This document shows, piece by piece, positions 22,269 to 34,300 of a DNA stretch of 64,000 nt. Below the pieces are notes generated by a model that searched no databases, was not told the DNA's origin, and saw nothing but the letters and a program-made list of their open reading frames with translations. This DNA comes from Myrmaecium sp. VS I D KN 1 (lineage: Eukaryota > Ascomycota > Dothideomycetes > Valsariales > Valsariaceae): the NCBI GenBank assembly GCA_019775845.1, contig JADQAV010000037.1, positions 1 through 64,000 of the forward strand. Reading direction: 5' to 3'. Made by a program: the position numbers and the translations under genes. The stretch's first letter is position 1. Each line of letters opens with the position of its first letter.

Positions 22269-24795
22269 GGGTTTCTTTTTTCTTTCCTTTTTTTTTGCCC
22301 TTGAGCTCCCCTCTCTCTTTCTCTTCTTCTTTCCTTTCTGGAGGGGAAGAGGTGGTTTGATGTGCTCCGTTTGCTTCTTCTCATTCCCCCCTTTGGTATG
22401 CGGTGGTGGTGGCTCGAAATTTCAGGTGCAGTTGCTGGGATTTTCTTATTCCCTGGGCGAGGATCAGGTTAGGTGGCATGGAATGAGTAAGTGCCGTCCG
22501 TCCCGTTCACGGCTTTTGAGGATGGTGATGAGGGGCTGATTGACGGATCTGGCTAGGATAGCTATAGCTACATGTAGCACATGAGCAACATCACTCTAAG
22601 TTCTTCCCGTCGATTGCATATTTCTTCTTCTTTGCTGTTCTACCCCGGAGGGAGGAAGCAGAACGGCACGCTATATCAATCCGGAACTCAATCGGAGTTC
22701 CACCACTACGTGACACGCACCATCTACCGTCGTCCTTGCAGCTTCGCTGACGAGACGAAGGCATGCTGGAGCGACGGCTAGAAAGCCCGGAATGGACATC
22801 TCCACTCATCCCCGCACCCAGCGACCCTCCGTCACCAAGCACGAAGTCCCAAGAAAAAGAAAGGAGAAAAAAAAGACACCCCGATGAAAAAACGCTGGTC
22901 CGGAACCACTCACATGAGGTGCTTCACGATACCAACAAAATCAACGACGAACATGCCCTGCAAGGAGAACCCCCTGCTCTTCCAGCCGCACCCCGTACTC
23001 CCAACCCATCCATCCTGTAGCTCTAATCGCCACGCAGCGGCAGGATCCCGCCTTCGTGCCCCGGCGTCCGGTACCACAGGTACACAAAGCGCACGCATAC
23101 TTCGCGTCGGTGTCGACACGAAGGCGACCGCTCCATGAAGGCGATGACTTTCCGTGGGGCGGACGGAGCTGCAGAAGGCTATTGGGATGAAAGGGAAGAG
23201 GAGGAGCAGCTAAGATGTAGTGGTCTAGGGAAACGCTCTGTCGCCCTTGGCGGGTTAGCTCGGTGGGGTTTGTGGTTGTTCCTTCTCTGGGATGGGAGGC
23301 GGACCTTCGAAGGTGCCGTCTACGACGAATCGGCCGCGGCAATTGCCACGCGGACGCGTCTGGAGAAGGTCGTGGTGAGGAGGTTTGCTTTGGGTGGGGG
23401 GGAGGAGGAGTACATGCTTCGCCGGGGCTGTTGTGGGGGGGGTTGGTATATCTGCATGTCGTTCGGATTTGGGAGACGGATTTGACGAGGAAGTAAGACA
23501 CGGAGGGCATCGTGCCTTATGCGGCGACGATAAGGCGGTCGCGGAGAGGATGTGGGTGAGAAAGCATCAGACGTGAAAGCGGCATGTCTCAGCTTGGAAT
23601 GGATGCAGAATCTGGAGGCTGATGAGCGTCATTGGGGACAAAGAAGCTGCCATGGCCCGAAAGGCTATCGTATACGCAGAGGAGAAATCAGAGGCTCGAC
23701 TGGTTTCGAATGTCGTGGTGGTTGAAAGCTGGTATGGATGTGGTAGAGCCGTTTTCGAAAGTAGTACCTTGGTGTATGTTCAAGTGAACTGCATAATGCC
23801 TACCATGCCATCGATCTTCTGGGACGACCATACATTAGCTATAAGACGATAGATGAAGATCTTAGGGGATACCGCGCTTACCGCGTTTCTTATTCTCCTC
23901 TCTGGACGGAGTCGACAAGCGTGATGTGAGACATGCTCCGCTATTGGAGAGCCGTGACGATATCAAGTTCGTGTAACTTTATGGAGGACTACCGGCTTAA
24001 TCATGTTCATATATAGAATTGTAGAGCCAGAGTAGATAGATACGGCAACTAGCCAGTGCGATTACTACCGTATTATCACGCTGGTATAGAGAAGAAAGGA
24101 CGGTTGCGATATGATAATCCCTCGGGTGTTCATCAGGATTAGTTGTCAGGCTAGAGACTCAACTATAAGCTTCCAGCCTTCCGTGGACATATTCCATACT
24201 ATAGACGCTCGAATAAGAACGCCTCTTCCGTATGACTTTCAAAGAAATGTGTTTTCATCTATATCATTGAAGATTTACGAAATATTCCCACGACCCCCCT
24301 CGAGGAAGCTATCACTACAGCAATTAGCATAGTACCGATATAATTTCCCAGTGGTGAGGTACTCAAGGCATAGTTCGAGCGTTCCTATTATCTATGAGCC
24401 GGTTCGCTAAATATTTTCAGATCAACGTGAAGGTCTTTGATGCACTACGATATTATTGATCTTATTATACCAACTTATGCCAATTCTAATTAATGCCTGC
24501 CTCTGCATTCTTACATATACATATAGGCAGCCAGGCGACCCTTTCCTTTTCTTTAAACGATAGAGTGTTGCTGCTATTGCGAGTCTGAATATCAATACTA
24601 ATTGGATCACACGTCCAGACGGCCCTTTACCCAGAATGATACTACTCTGTTGGGTCCAGGTGCTTCTTTCGAGGGCCTAGGGATGGAGAAAGTGTCAATG
24701 TTACATTTGCCAGGCAGTCAAGATTCACTTAGTTCAATTTGATGAGGTGAGTATATAACGAAGCGCAAGCCCGCAGACGCCTTAAAAAATCATAA
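22269..24795. other. intergenic, AT-rich in its second half
   Basis: About 2.5 kb. The first part begins with a T-rich 3' UTR-like stretch. From about 23850 to 24790 base composition becomes clearly AT-richer than the gene regions around it, with no coherent frame. I see no transposon ends. Open frames at 22941-23510 are Arg/Pro-rich artefacts of GC-rich DNA. Confidence 0.5.
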
Positions 24796-25310
24796 CTAAG
24801 AAATCCAAATCGCATTCTCTCGCTCGCAATCCGCATCCTCCACATCCCAGCAGAATTGAGTCGTATTGACACGCACCAGACACTCGGCAGGCACCTCGTG
24901 ACAGTCGCCCAGCAAGCCCTCTTCATCCTCCACCACATACGTATACTGCCGTTCCCTCTTCTCGGTGACGAAGCTTTTGACTTGCTTCACGGTGACCGGG
25001 ATCCACCACAGGTTCTTCGACGCCCAGGTGTGGATGAGCGTCAGCTCTTCGCCGGCCGCGAATCGTGGTTCCGAGGCCGCTGGATAAGGGTTCGGTTCTT
25101 GATCCGTCTGCGGCATGTTAGTCACTCTTTTTTTGCTCATTTGATTCCAAGGATAGCCCCACGTACATTTGATTGGGAGTTCTTTCCATCACCTCCGGTT
25201 CGGCCCTCTTCGTTCCTTCCTGGCTCTTTTCTGTCCGTTTTGGCAGGCGACTCGTCGTCATGGCCGATCGAGCCACGTTTCGGTTCGGCGGAGTTGTTAC
25301 GGTGAGGCAT
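24796..25310 (-). CDS. small unrecognised protein, tandem paralogue A, 151 aa
   Basis: Exons 25167-25310 and 24796-25107 are joined by an intron with a GTACGT donor, a TGACTAAC branch site and a CCGCAG acceptor, in phase 0. The first exon encodes a charged, disordered N-terminus (MPHRNNSAEPKRG...). The second holds a compact domain of about 75 residues: PRFAAGEELTLIHTW, NLWWIPVTVKQVKSFV, YTYVVEDEEGLLGD, EVPAECLVRV. This beta-rich pattern is shared with the next gene (25960-26370), so the two look like tandem duplicates. It resembles small barrel domains of the SH3/Tudor kind only in style; that is a guess. The ATG at 25310 is the first ATG in the frame. Confidence 0.6.
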
Positions 25311-25959
25311 AGCGTCCTGATAACTCGTTCTGGCAGTTCCGCGATTTGACAAAGTGGCGGGAATGTGGAAGATATGCGGTGTTCGGGTTCTGTGGTTCGA
25401 TCGGGACGATGATTGAAGTGGACCGATTTGATGTTGATGGTTGTATGAAGGACGAAGAACTCAATGGGAGTGTCCTTTTGAAGGGCGCAGTATTCATGCA
25501 CGTGATGAGTCTTCCCGTAATTGGAGCTTCTTTTGCCTTCGGATGGCCGACTGGTGAGAGGTGTGCAGAGAGGTGTCAGGGATAGGTAGTCTTTCTGCTC
25601 CTCCGGTTTCATCCCTTGCGGCATGGCACACCTGCAAACGAAACGGTGAGGAATAGAGAGATGATTGACTTACTTATATGAGGATGTAAATGAAGAGACT
25701 GGGTATTACTATGAGGTAATCATGGTGGGGTATTGTGTTCATACTTAGGAAGTAATAGTAGCAGCTTGAATCAGCGCATCGTTGTTGTACATACTGTACC
25801 TTTACTTGATACACAATGGCATATATCAGTGATCTGAACCACATAGACTGCCGAAACCAGAGGTCTTGACGGTAAGGCAAGGCGGTACGGTACCCAAAAG
25901 GACACCGTTGTAGTAGACTTACCCACAGCTAGGTACTCCCTAGATACTTATCGCCATAT
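25311..25959. other. gap between the two small paralogues
   Basis: About 650 bp, AT-rich in the half nearer 25959, with no exon that I can support. It should hold the promoter of paralogue A and the terminator of paralogue B. Confidence 0.5.
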
Positions 25960-26370
25960 TCAATCCAACCAACTTCCCCTCTTCTTCTTCCACATCGCCA
26001 GCTCGCTCCCCAACACACCATCCCACGGTTTTTCCAGCAACTCCTCCAAAATCCCATCACCATCAGCACTTTTACCAAGAGGTATCCCAAAATCATCTTC
26101 CAAGACGTAGAGAAACTGCGTCTGGTACGTCTCCTCGTCCCAAGCACACCGCACATCCCGCACCTTGGCGAGCCGCGGTGAGAAATACATGCTCCAATAG
26201 TTAACCTCCCCGGCGTCTAACGCAGGCCCTTTTCCTAACCAGACGACTTCGCCCAGCTGGAAGCGTGGAACATCAAGAAAGGAATATTTTGAGATCTCGG
26301 TCAGGCCGTTCAAGCCAGATGGTGAGTCTGGCCCTTTCAGAGCCTTTCCCGTCCGTTCAGCCTCGTACAT
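25960..26370 (-). CDS. small unrecognised protein, tandem paralogue B, 136 aa
   Basis: An intact 136-aa frame from the ATG at 26370. Its core matches paralogue A in order: PRFQLGEVVWLGKG, NYWSMYFSPRLAKVRDV, FLYVLEDDFGIPLG, ILEELLEKPWDGVL. Shared features are PRF-x2-GE, an N-x-W segment, a [VA]KxV strand, a Y[VL][VL]ED turn followed by Gly, and a C-terminal Glu-rich helix. Paralogue B has a longer loop before the W segment. No N-terminal intron was found, and an upstream exon cannot be excluded because a GTACGA donor-like sequence overlaps the start. Function unknown. The surrounding DNA is AT-richer than the rest of the window. Confidence 0.55.
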   Translation of the reverse strand: MYEAERTGKALKGPDSPSGLNGLTEISKYSFLDVPRFQLGEVVWLGKGPALDAGEVNYWSMYFSPRLAKVRDVRCAWDEETYQTQFLYVLEDDFGIPLGKSADGDGILEELLEKPWDGVLGSELAMWKKKRGSWLD

Positions 26371-27664
26371 TGCTTTATGGCGGCCGAGCTCGTCGTTTCA
26401 GAAGCTTGTTTCCAGTAGACGTTATGGCTGTACATCTGCCACTGCTCTGATGATTTTTATGCCATATGGGGAAACCTGCCTAAAAAACAAACGAAAGGTT
26501 GGACAGCCCACGTCGACGCAAAATACCAAATCTTGTTACTGCGTTTGCACGGCGTAAAATTCCCAACGAATGCTATCGGGTTAGCACATGCTAAGAATGG
26601 ATTTCCAGCCGCTGACGGCGTTGGAACCCTTTGCAATGTAAAGACTTTATAATGAAAGGGTACCCGGCAAAAGAGTGAATTCAGAAATAGTGACATTTGA
26701 TCCTTATACTCGTAATACAGCTTCAGAAACAGCAACACGGCTCATGAACTTTGATCACGATACAAAAAGACTCAAAAGATTGAAGGAGATAGGAGACTCC
26801 TGCAATATTATTGTACGTTGATACCTCCATTGGAAGATGTGCTATGTCCAAACACGCAAAACGGACGATATAGACTTGAAACAAAAGACCAGTACACTGG
26901 GCAGTAAGAGCCTTCGAACCTGCTAATAGTAGTTAACTGCCAACATGTACAGGGGTTCTACCTATATAGGCCTCGCCTTCTTTCTTTCCTTCTTTTTTCC
27001 CTCATTCCGGTTTTCCTTTCACCCTTCTGCGCGGTGGACAGCTACGACTGTCTTTGTGGCATGACAATAGGGTGTGTGATAATCTAGACATTATTGCACG
27101 ACGCTGGACTACACACGTTGAAAGTGATGCGGACAAGGCTGTGAGACTGTGAGGTTGTCACACGAGCTAGTAGCTCCAAGGCAAGCGGCGAGCTAGCGGG
27201 AGATTAGCGGCGAACGGCTCATCCTGTAAACGGCCGGCACGATCCTCCACAGGCGATTTCTCGATGATATCACGGCGCAATGTGAGCAAGCTGAAGATCC
27301 AGCACGAAATGTACCGGCGCAAGTTCATGTCATCGTAAAGCCATAATTTGTCTAAACCAGAGCTGTCTATGAGAATGAACCATTCATTTACTCGAACCCC
27401 CCGTTCCTGGGAGACAAACACCCCTCGTTTCATCCCTATTCTCTCATGGATAAATGAGACACCCTGCGAAGCCGAGAAATCGGAACGACGAGTTCCGACC
27501 GAGTAACGCCCGCTAAAAGTGACCCAAGGCCTTTTGCAAGCCATATCCTATCCTCATGCCGATGCCAGATTGCCCAAAAAATCCAGGCCGACCGTGACTT
27601 GCCACGCAGGGAAAGGCAATCACGCCACGAGCATCATGCAGACTGTCCGTATTCTCGCACCAAC
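26371..27664. other. intergenic, one doubtful ORF
   Basis: About 1.3 kb, AT-rich in the first 600 bp. Apart from the doubtful frame at 27167-27544 (listed separately) there is no gene evidence. Confidence 0.5.
27167..27544 (-). CDS. doubtful orphan ORF, 125 aa
   Basis: An ATG-initiated frame of 125 aa downstream of mbf1. The middle part (VNEWFILIDSSGLDKLWLYD, RRYISCWIFSLLTLRRDI) has protein-like hydrophobic patterning, unlike most spurious frames here. There is no recognised domain, no intron and no supporting context. It could be an orphan gene, a fragment of a decayed gene, or chance. Confidence 0.25.
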   Translation of the reverse strand: MACKRPWVTFSGRYSVGTRRSDFSASQGVSFIHERIGMKRGVFVSQERGVRVNEWFILIDSSGLDKLWLYDDMNLRRYISCWIFSLLTLRRDIIEKSPVEDRAGRLQDEPFAANLPLARRLPWSY

Positions 27665-28240
27665 TCATTTCTTCTTGTTAGGGAACTTGGGCTGTCCAAT
27701 CTTCTCTCCCCGAAGAACAACATTGAGCACGCGCTCCATGTTGGACAGGACTTTCTGGTCCGGAGCAGCGGTGCCCCTCTCAAAGTCCGCGACAACAGTT
27801 GGCGTGGTGTTGCACTTGGTGGCGAGGTCTTTTTGTGTCATGGGGCCTCCCTTATCGTTCTTGGCCTCTGCGCGCGCCCTCTTGATGGCATCTCCAACCT
27901 TGGTGCCGACGGTCTTAGGCTTCACGATGTCGTCAGAACGATCGACCTTGGTAAGATGTTGGCCCTCAACCGAAGCTGGCCCGCCTTTCTGTAAAGTAGT
28001 CAGTGACAAGTTATTGGAATAGAGCGAGATTCATCCGGCAGGCAGGAGTGATCAACGCCAGAGAGCGAGCGCATGTCCACTTACGTTGCCAACAGCGTAC
28101 TTCTTCTCCGTGGCAAGGATGGCGCCAGACCGCTGCGCGGCGTTCAGCGCACTCTTTCCCCGAACAACAGTTTCACGCGGCGCGGCGCCGCTGGGGCGTA
28201 CACGCTGGCCGATCTTGGTGACAGTGTCCCAGTCAGACAT
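27665..28240 (-). CDS. mbf1: multiprotein-bridging factor 1
   Basis: Exons 28085-28240 and 27665-27988 give 159 aa. The N-terminal MBF1 domain starts [11 protein letters not shown] and includes [15 protein letters not shown] and EKKYAVGN. The C-terminal Cro/C1 helix-turn-helix domain (about 88-150) reads [52 protein letters not shown], and ends in a basic tail. Length and both domains match the family. Mbf1 links DNA-bound bZIP activators to TATA-binding protein, and in yeast it also limits frameshifting at collided ribosomes. The gene lies 0.7 kb upstream of the trehalase 3' end on the same strand; the two are not expected to be co-transcribed. Confidence 0.95.
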
Positions 28241-28967
28241 GGTGGGGTTGTTGATGTGGCGGGGCGTTCAAAGGTGAGCGTGGTATGTGTGACAGAGGCC
28301 GGTGAGGTATCGATGGCGGATTATATAGGAGATGGAGGAGTGGCTCGGGGGTGCGGTGTATAGATATGGTAACGGTGTGCAAGCTGAAGCGGATGTTCTT
28401 TTTAAGAAGACGGTCGGATTGCTGGGGCGCAGGTGGCAGCATCACCGATGACGCTGATTGGATCACGTTGGAGTGTGACTAATCGCTTCTTTGACTTTCC
28501 AAGCAGGTCCGGAGTGGCAACTCCGACTCCGCTTAGATGCCGTTTCCCTATACCTTAAAGGCAAGGCATCAACATCTACACTCATGCTATGGATTATATC
28601 GATGAATTTGTTATTGAGCTTTGGCTTCTTATCTTCCAGCAACGAAGCATCTGTGTGACTGCTCCCGCAGTGACTTGATTTATTCTTTCACCGAATTCCC
28701 GCTTCTTGCTCCTTCGGCAACTTGTAATAATTCCCTTCATCATTTCTAGGTATCAGATTAACGCTGAACGAAACTATCAATCTCATCGCCATAACCACCA
28801 CAGGCCCGTAAGCCAGGCTACTGAGTTGTCGTCTATGATAATATCGCGGAAAGCAACCGAGCCGAACGCCAATGAACTGATAGGCATGGCCATTTAGCGA
28901 CCCTACCTGTAAGCAAGTGCTATGTGCCGTATGCTGGTGGAGGTACTTCTTCCTTTTGCCTGGCATG
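28241..28967. other. mbf1 promoter and trehalase 3' region
   Basis: About 730 bp, tail to head between two minus-strand genes. No further gene is seen. Both parts are moderately AT-rich. Confidence 0.5.
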
Positions 28968-31390
28968 CTAATAATCGTAACCTAAAGCTTCAGTGGCCTT
29001 CACGAAAGTGTCGTATGGCGTGCAGGCCCCCAAAGCACGTTTCATATGAGCGTTGATCAGCGTGAGACCATAGACGTAACTGGCATTGACCCATCCAAAT
29101 CTATGACACCGTTAGTGCAAGGTTGTGGCTACAACGTCGGGATAATGCCACTTACCCTTCTTTTGGTACGCCCTTGAAATCGCTGCCTTGGTTACCATAT
29201 TCAGCCTCGACCTTATGGGGGTCGATAGGCCTAGTTACGTCGTACTTCTCTACCACCACACCATTGAAGTCCACGAAAGCTTTGGTGACCATATATAGCC
29301 AACGGTAGGCAAGCCGCTGGGCCTCTTGCTCGTATCCGTACCGTTGAAAGCCCACCCAAGCCAGAATTTGCTGAGGTGCCCATCCGAACGGGTAGTCCCA
29401 TTGTCGATTTGGTCGATCAATCCCGACTCTTCCTCGAGACTCTTCTGTACCAGATACAAGACCACCGAATACCTCAAACTTAGGGAGCGCCTCGGACACA
29501 AGTTTTGCAGCTTGCCGCGGAGACGAGACTCCCGCCCACATAGGCCAGAACGTGGTAGCACTCTCGTAGGTTGTCTGACACTTCTTGACCGTATCGTAAT
29601 CAAAATACATACCCTTTTCCTCGTTCCACAGGTACTTGTCCATGAGCTGCCGTCTTTTCTTAGCCCGTCGGTCCCAGGCCGCCGAGGATTCCACATGGTT
29701 AGGCTGCTGGCCTGGTGTGCAAAATTCCTCTGGGACGACCAGCTTGTCGCCGAAATGGCCACGAATGGTGCGCGCAATGTCGGTCTCATACTTGTAGAGG
29801 AGAGAGTTGAGGTCTACCGTGGCCAGGTTCGCTGCGACATTCTCAAGGCGGTAGGAGGTATCATGGCCAGATTCTCTCACGGCCCTATCGTGCAAGAAAT
29901 ACTCGTCAAGGTCGGGTTCCTTGACTTCCCCATCGTTGTAGGCCTTCACGAACTCTTGGAAGCTCATGTTGTGCTTTTTAGCGTAAGGTTCAAGCAAGTG
30001 CGTGAAATGAGATGCCTCTGTTTCAGGAGGAACACCGAGACCATTGGGCCGATACCGCGAAAGCCCAGTTTCCGGGTCATAGCGAGGGGCACTCATCCAG
30101 ACACTGTGGTATTCTTTTATTGCGGCGAGAATGGCTTCCCGCAAGAAATCTAAAGCTCCTGGTTCGTGCTTTATGCGGTCATACGCTCGCAGGGCCATGT
30201 CGGTTAGAAATGGCGGTTGGGATCGGCACAGATAATAGGACCTGTTGGCGTTCAGGATCTTGTTGTAATGCTTGATGCAGAAGCAGAAGTTCTGGACCAT
30301 GGAAATGACCAAGTCCACTCGGTCATTAACCAGGAGACCAAGAGATTCCATGTAACTGTCCCAGCCGTAAAGCTCATTGAACCGACCACCAGGAACCACA
30401 AAGGGTTTCCCCCGAAGGTCTTCTTTACCCGTCTCAGGGTTGATGTACTTATCCATTGCAAGTGCCAACAACCCTGGCGCCTCATTTAGGCTTTTGACGT
30501 AATAGGGGTCATCGCAATTCTTCTCCAACCAACGTACATCCAAGCGCATCTCCGGGTGCTCCTTTGCGATTCGAGAATAGTATTCATATTGCTCAGGGGC
30601 ACCTTGCGGGATATAGATGCGCGGTCGCGGGTCGTCGGTCCAGTCTTTCGGGTCCCGACCGACTCGAGCGATATTGGAACCATCGATTCTTCGTGTCAAA
30701 TTGTTCCAGAAAAACTCCCTGATCAGGCGAGAAAGGCGATTGACCGGATTCTCGTTTAGTCGAGCTTCGTCCAGCACGATGTTCTTGCGGCCGTACTCCT
30801 TGGCCAGCGTCAGCTCCTGGAGCAAATTTGAAAGCATGTAAGTGCCTCGGATGTCGAATCTGTTGAACCCATTGGAGGCGGCAGTTCCGACTGTTAATAC
30901 CTGCGGAGCGGTTAGCACGGGTATTTCCAGTTTCCTTCGTGTTCGCATGTGGCAACCTTCGGGCCTTGGTCCTCAATGGTGATCTGATAATTCTTATCGG
31001 AATCCTCTCGGGAGAGTAGCGTTTCCAAAGTTTGGTCGACGGGGATCAGAAACTTGCGGGGTTGTAGAGTAGGCTCATCTAGGTTTGTTAGACAGTGTAA
31101 CGGCATTTGCGATAGATGGAGTGTGCCCACTGACCATGACTCTGCCTGCGAGCCGGCTCCTTCCCTCCTTGCCCAAGAGTGTTCCTCACAGAATTGTTCA
31201 CGACCTGTCCCGGTCAAAGTCAGTGTCTATGGACGGTAACGCGGTTTTTGGTTGTACTAACAGTCGAGTACGTGCGAGCTCTGGAATGAGACTTGTGCGA
31301 ATCGCCATAGTATACATTGGCTGCAGACAGAGGGTCGAGTTCTGTAGTCGAAACACGATGGAGCTTGTTGTCGGTAGATTGCGAGCTCAT
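28968..31390 (-). CDS. treB: neutral trehalase, GH37
   Basis: Five exons (31262-31390, 31135-31204, 30957-31078, 29156-30900, 28968-29100) give 732 aa. Both GH37 signatures are complete: [14 protein letters not shown] and [10 protein letters not shown]. The regulatory N-terminus has RARTYS and RRQS, which fit PKA sites used to activate neutral trehalases, followed by a Ca-binding-type segment [12 protein letters not shown]. There is no signal peptide, in keeping with a cytosolic enzyme that splits trehalose to two glucose on germination and stress recovery. The RRQS codons end four bases before an exon edge. The intron at 30901-30956 has a less usual GTTGCC donor. The start at 31390 gives MSSQSTDNK..., and the frame through [13 protein letters not shown] fits the family. 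Confidence 0.96.
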
Positions 31391-34300
31391 CCTACGTTGA
31401 CCACGCTTCCGCTAGTCGGACAAGAGAATGATGATGGGGTAGGGTTGGAAAGAGGCTCGTGGCAGCACGGAATGGCTGTGATGATGCAGTCCGTCCCTGG
31501 CAGAAGAGAAGAGAGATAGGTCACACTGCAGGTGTGGTGAGGCGGGTTTCCGGCGGCAGAAACGACAGATGTTCGGGAAAAGGTTCGCGAAGCAATGCGT
31601 GAAGTCAGGTGGCTGATGAATAGGTCGAAATCGAGGGAAGACGGGCGAAGATATGGGTGCATACAGTGGTCGTGGTCGTTTCGAAGGGGACGGTGGGGGG
31701 AACGAATTCGCTGCAGAACGGCCCACGCCCGACAGTCGTTCGGAGGCGGTGACGGTGAGGTCACAGCAACAGCGATTCTACGCTAAAATGGAAACAGAGG
31801 GGAACGCTCTTACCACCTGGACTTCTGACTTCTGGCACTCGCTGATCCGCGCGAGGGCGACCGGAGTCAGGGTCTGGAGACACACCACACTGTCCACGAG
31901 AGGACATACGGAGGACCGACGTTCACTCTTGCACCTCCACCGAAGGATCGTGAATCCGTTCCATCTCTCTCCTACCCTCTCTCCCACTCCCACGATGCAT
32001 GACGGAGCGCCAATCTTTTCAGCCATTCACAGGTCTCAGATTCATGATTATCGAGGCTGACAACATCTTCCGCTTTGCAGCCTCCCGCTTCATCCATGTC
32101 TCTCATCGTAGGCTCAGTTAACACTGGTCAACGGCCTCTCGAATTTTTTCCCCTTGTCGCCGCAGTTCTGGGCCGGGGTCCCTTATCGAGCGAGCCAGTC
32201 GCAGCACTCCCCCTCCCTACGAGCTGATGCCATGCAGACGAGCCAGGGCCGGCGTGGCTCGGATTGGTTCCTGCGGAGGAATCATATCGCTGCCCTGGCG
32301 TTGCCCAGCATACCTTACGATTACATAGATGTATTCGGCCAAGTGCTTGCGCACGACACATCTATCCTTCCCGTTGGACACGTCCTGACCGCCAGAGCCT
32401 CAACACCTCTCGCGCAAACAGAGCGCGGACGGTGAAAAGTACGGTACCTCGCGCTCTGACGTGTATCTGACAGTGTTGTCTGGCATTGTGCATACCGCCC
32501 AACAGCGGCCTCACTTCCACATATTCAGAAGGTCTCGAAGTACGATTCATTTTTGTTGTCTTGCAAAAGCCGTGTACCGGCGTCTATTTCAGTCAATCCG
32601 ATGGTTGCTGATACCTCTCCGCGAGAGGATCATTTCTCGCATTGATATCCTCTGGTTGTACCTCAGTGGATTTCTTGCCGTTTCGCATACGAGGTGCTCT
32701 TTTCACTCGAGTCCGCACGTATTTTTTTCCGGACCATGTTCCTGAAGACCCCACGGAACCGGGCTTCCCAGACCTAGCTCGAAAGCAGCCAGCGGAAGAT
32801 CTTCCTCACGTGGCTCGTCCGTGCGTCTCCCTTGAATGGCCATGTCAAAATTCCGAGTTATTTTCTGGGCAGCAGTATGCCTTAAATCTACCGTTTCCAT
32901 GTCCCCACAAGCTATGTTCAGTGCCGCCATTGTTCGCCGTGCTAACCACGGCTGTGGATCGTTACATGGACTAAGTACCATGTATCTGGTTAGTATCTCG
33001 GAAGATCTGCTGGGCGTCGAATATGATTTATACTCTCCACCTATTTCCTCGTGGTTCGGCATTACGTCTTCATAGACAACCCCGGATCTAAACTCAACGG
33101 GGTTATATGTCCTGCCGAAGCCTTGATTGAATTTTTGTCGTTCAATGACCTGGACTCGTTCCTCGGCGACCAGACTTCGAACATAACCCTCTCCGCACTT
33201 CAAACACAGAGGTCAGCCGCCTTCGACGCCGATTGACGTGAAATGCATACCTCAGTCACAAAACCATCATGCGCTTCTAAGTTGGCCTCAGATAACTTAG
33301 AGTTTTCGGCGGAGAGCGATTGATCGTCCATTGGCATTTGGCGCGAGCTATAGCTGTTCGATGCCAGGCAGTACCGATCTGTGCAAGCTCAGCTCCGTGC
33401 TATTGGCAAGGGCTCGAATATTGAGCGATGTTCGATCTTGCTACGGTGAATCTCCCTAGCAATGGTCACTTCAAGGATGTCAGCATTCCATTTCAATAGC
33501 GCATTAGTGGACCTACCGCAAGAGTTGGGCAGCTTAGCTGGCCAAGGATACGACTGGATGTACCGAATCGCTCCTCTGGTCAAGATGAGTAAGGTCAATT
33601 GCTATCATGAAGTTACGAAGGCTTCGTAGGGAATGCTCAGGTTGATGTTTTGCTCTGACATGAGCCCTGGAGCCTCTGCTTCTTAAGTATGCAGCCGTCG
33701 TAAACCCTCGGCCGGGGTACGTTGATCTTTTGCAGCCTTCAACAACATGCTCCTTCTTGGTCCCGGGCTAATGACTGTGCAGACAATACATTGGCGCGCT
33801 GCATGCGCTACGTGGGTTGCTTCGCGGTATAATGCTCTTTACAGCTGTTCACGCGGCTGTGGTCTTTCCCCTAGCTTGCATATCAAGATTTAATGCCACT
33901 AAGCAAGTATACCAACCATCCATAAAGCCCTAGTCTTGGTTCTGGATGTTCTTTTCCTTCACCCTATCTCCTCAAATCCTGGCATGGACTTCCATTGACC
34001 TATAGAGAGATTTCGCTGCAGATCAAGCCATTGAGGTTGCCTGAATCAACCCCACCCTGCCGCTCGGCTCGGTAGGTCAATCCAACCATGAGCCTCCCTG
34101 GAAGTCCCGAGGAGCCTTGGGTCGAGCGAGGTGTTGCTGACCTGTACACAGTGTTTCATCAACTGCGCTATCATGGGACTAATGCAATTCCGAATAAACA
34201 GACACGAGCCCTTCGAGCATCAACTGCAGCCTCACTAGCAAGGAACATATGCCCGGATGCAAGCCTGGTAGGAATAACCGCTTCCTTGGGACCGTTGTCC

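Noticed and set aside
22941-23510. Minus-strand 189-aa frame
   Set aside because: Arg/Pro/Ser-rich translation of GC-rich intergenic DNA, without splice partners or motif.
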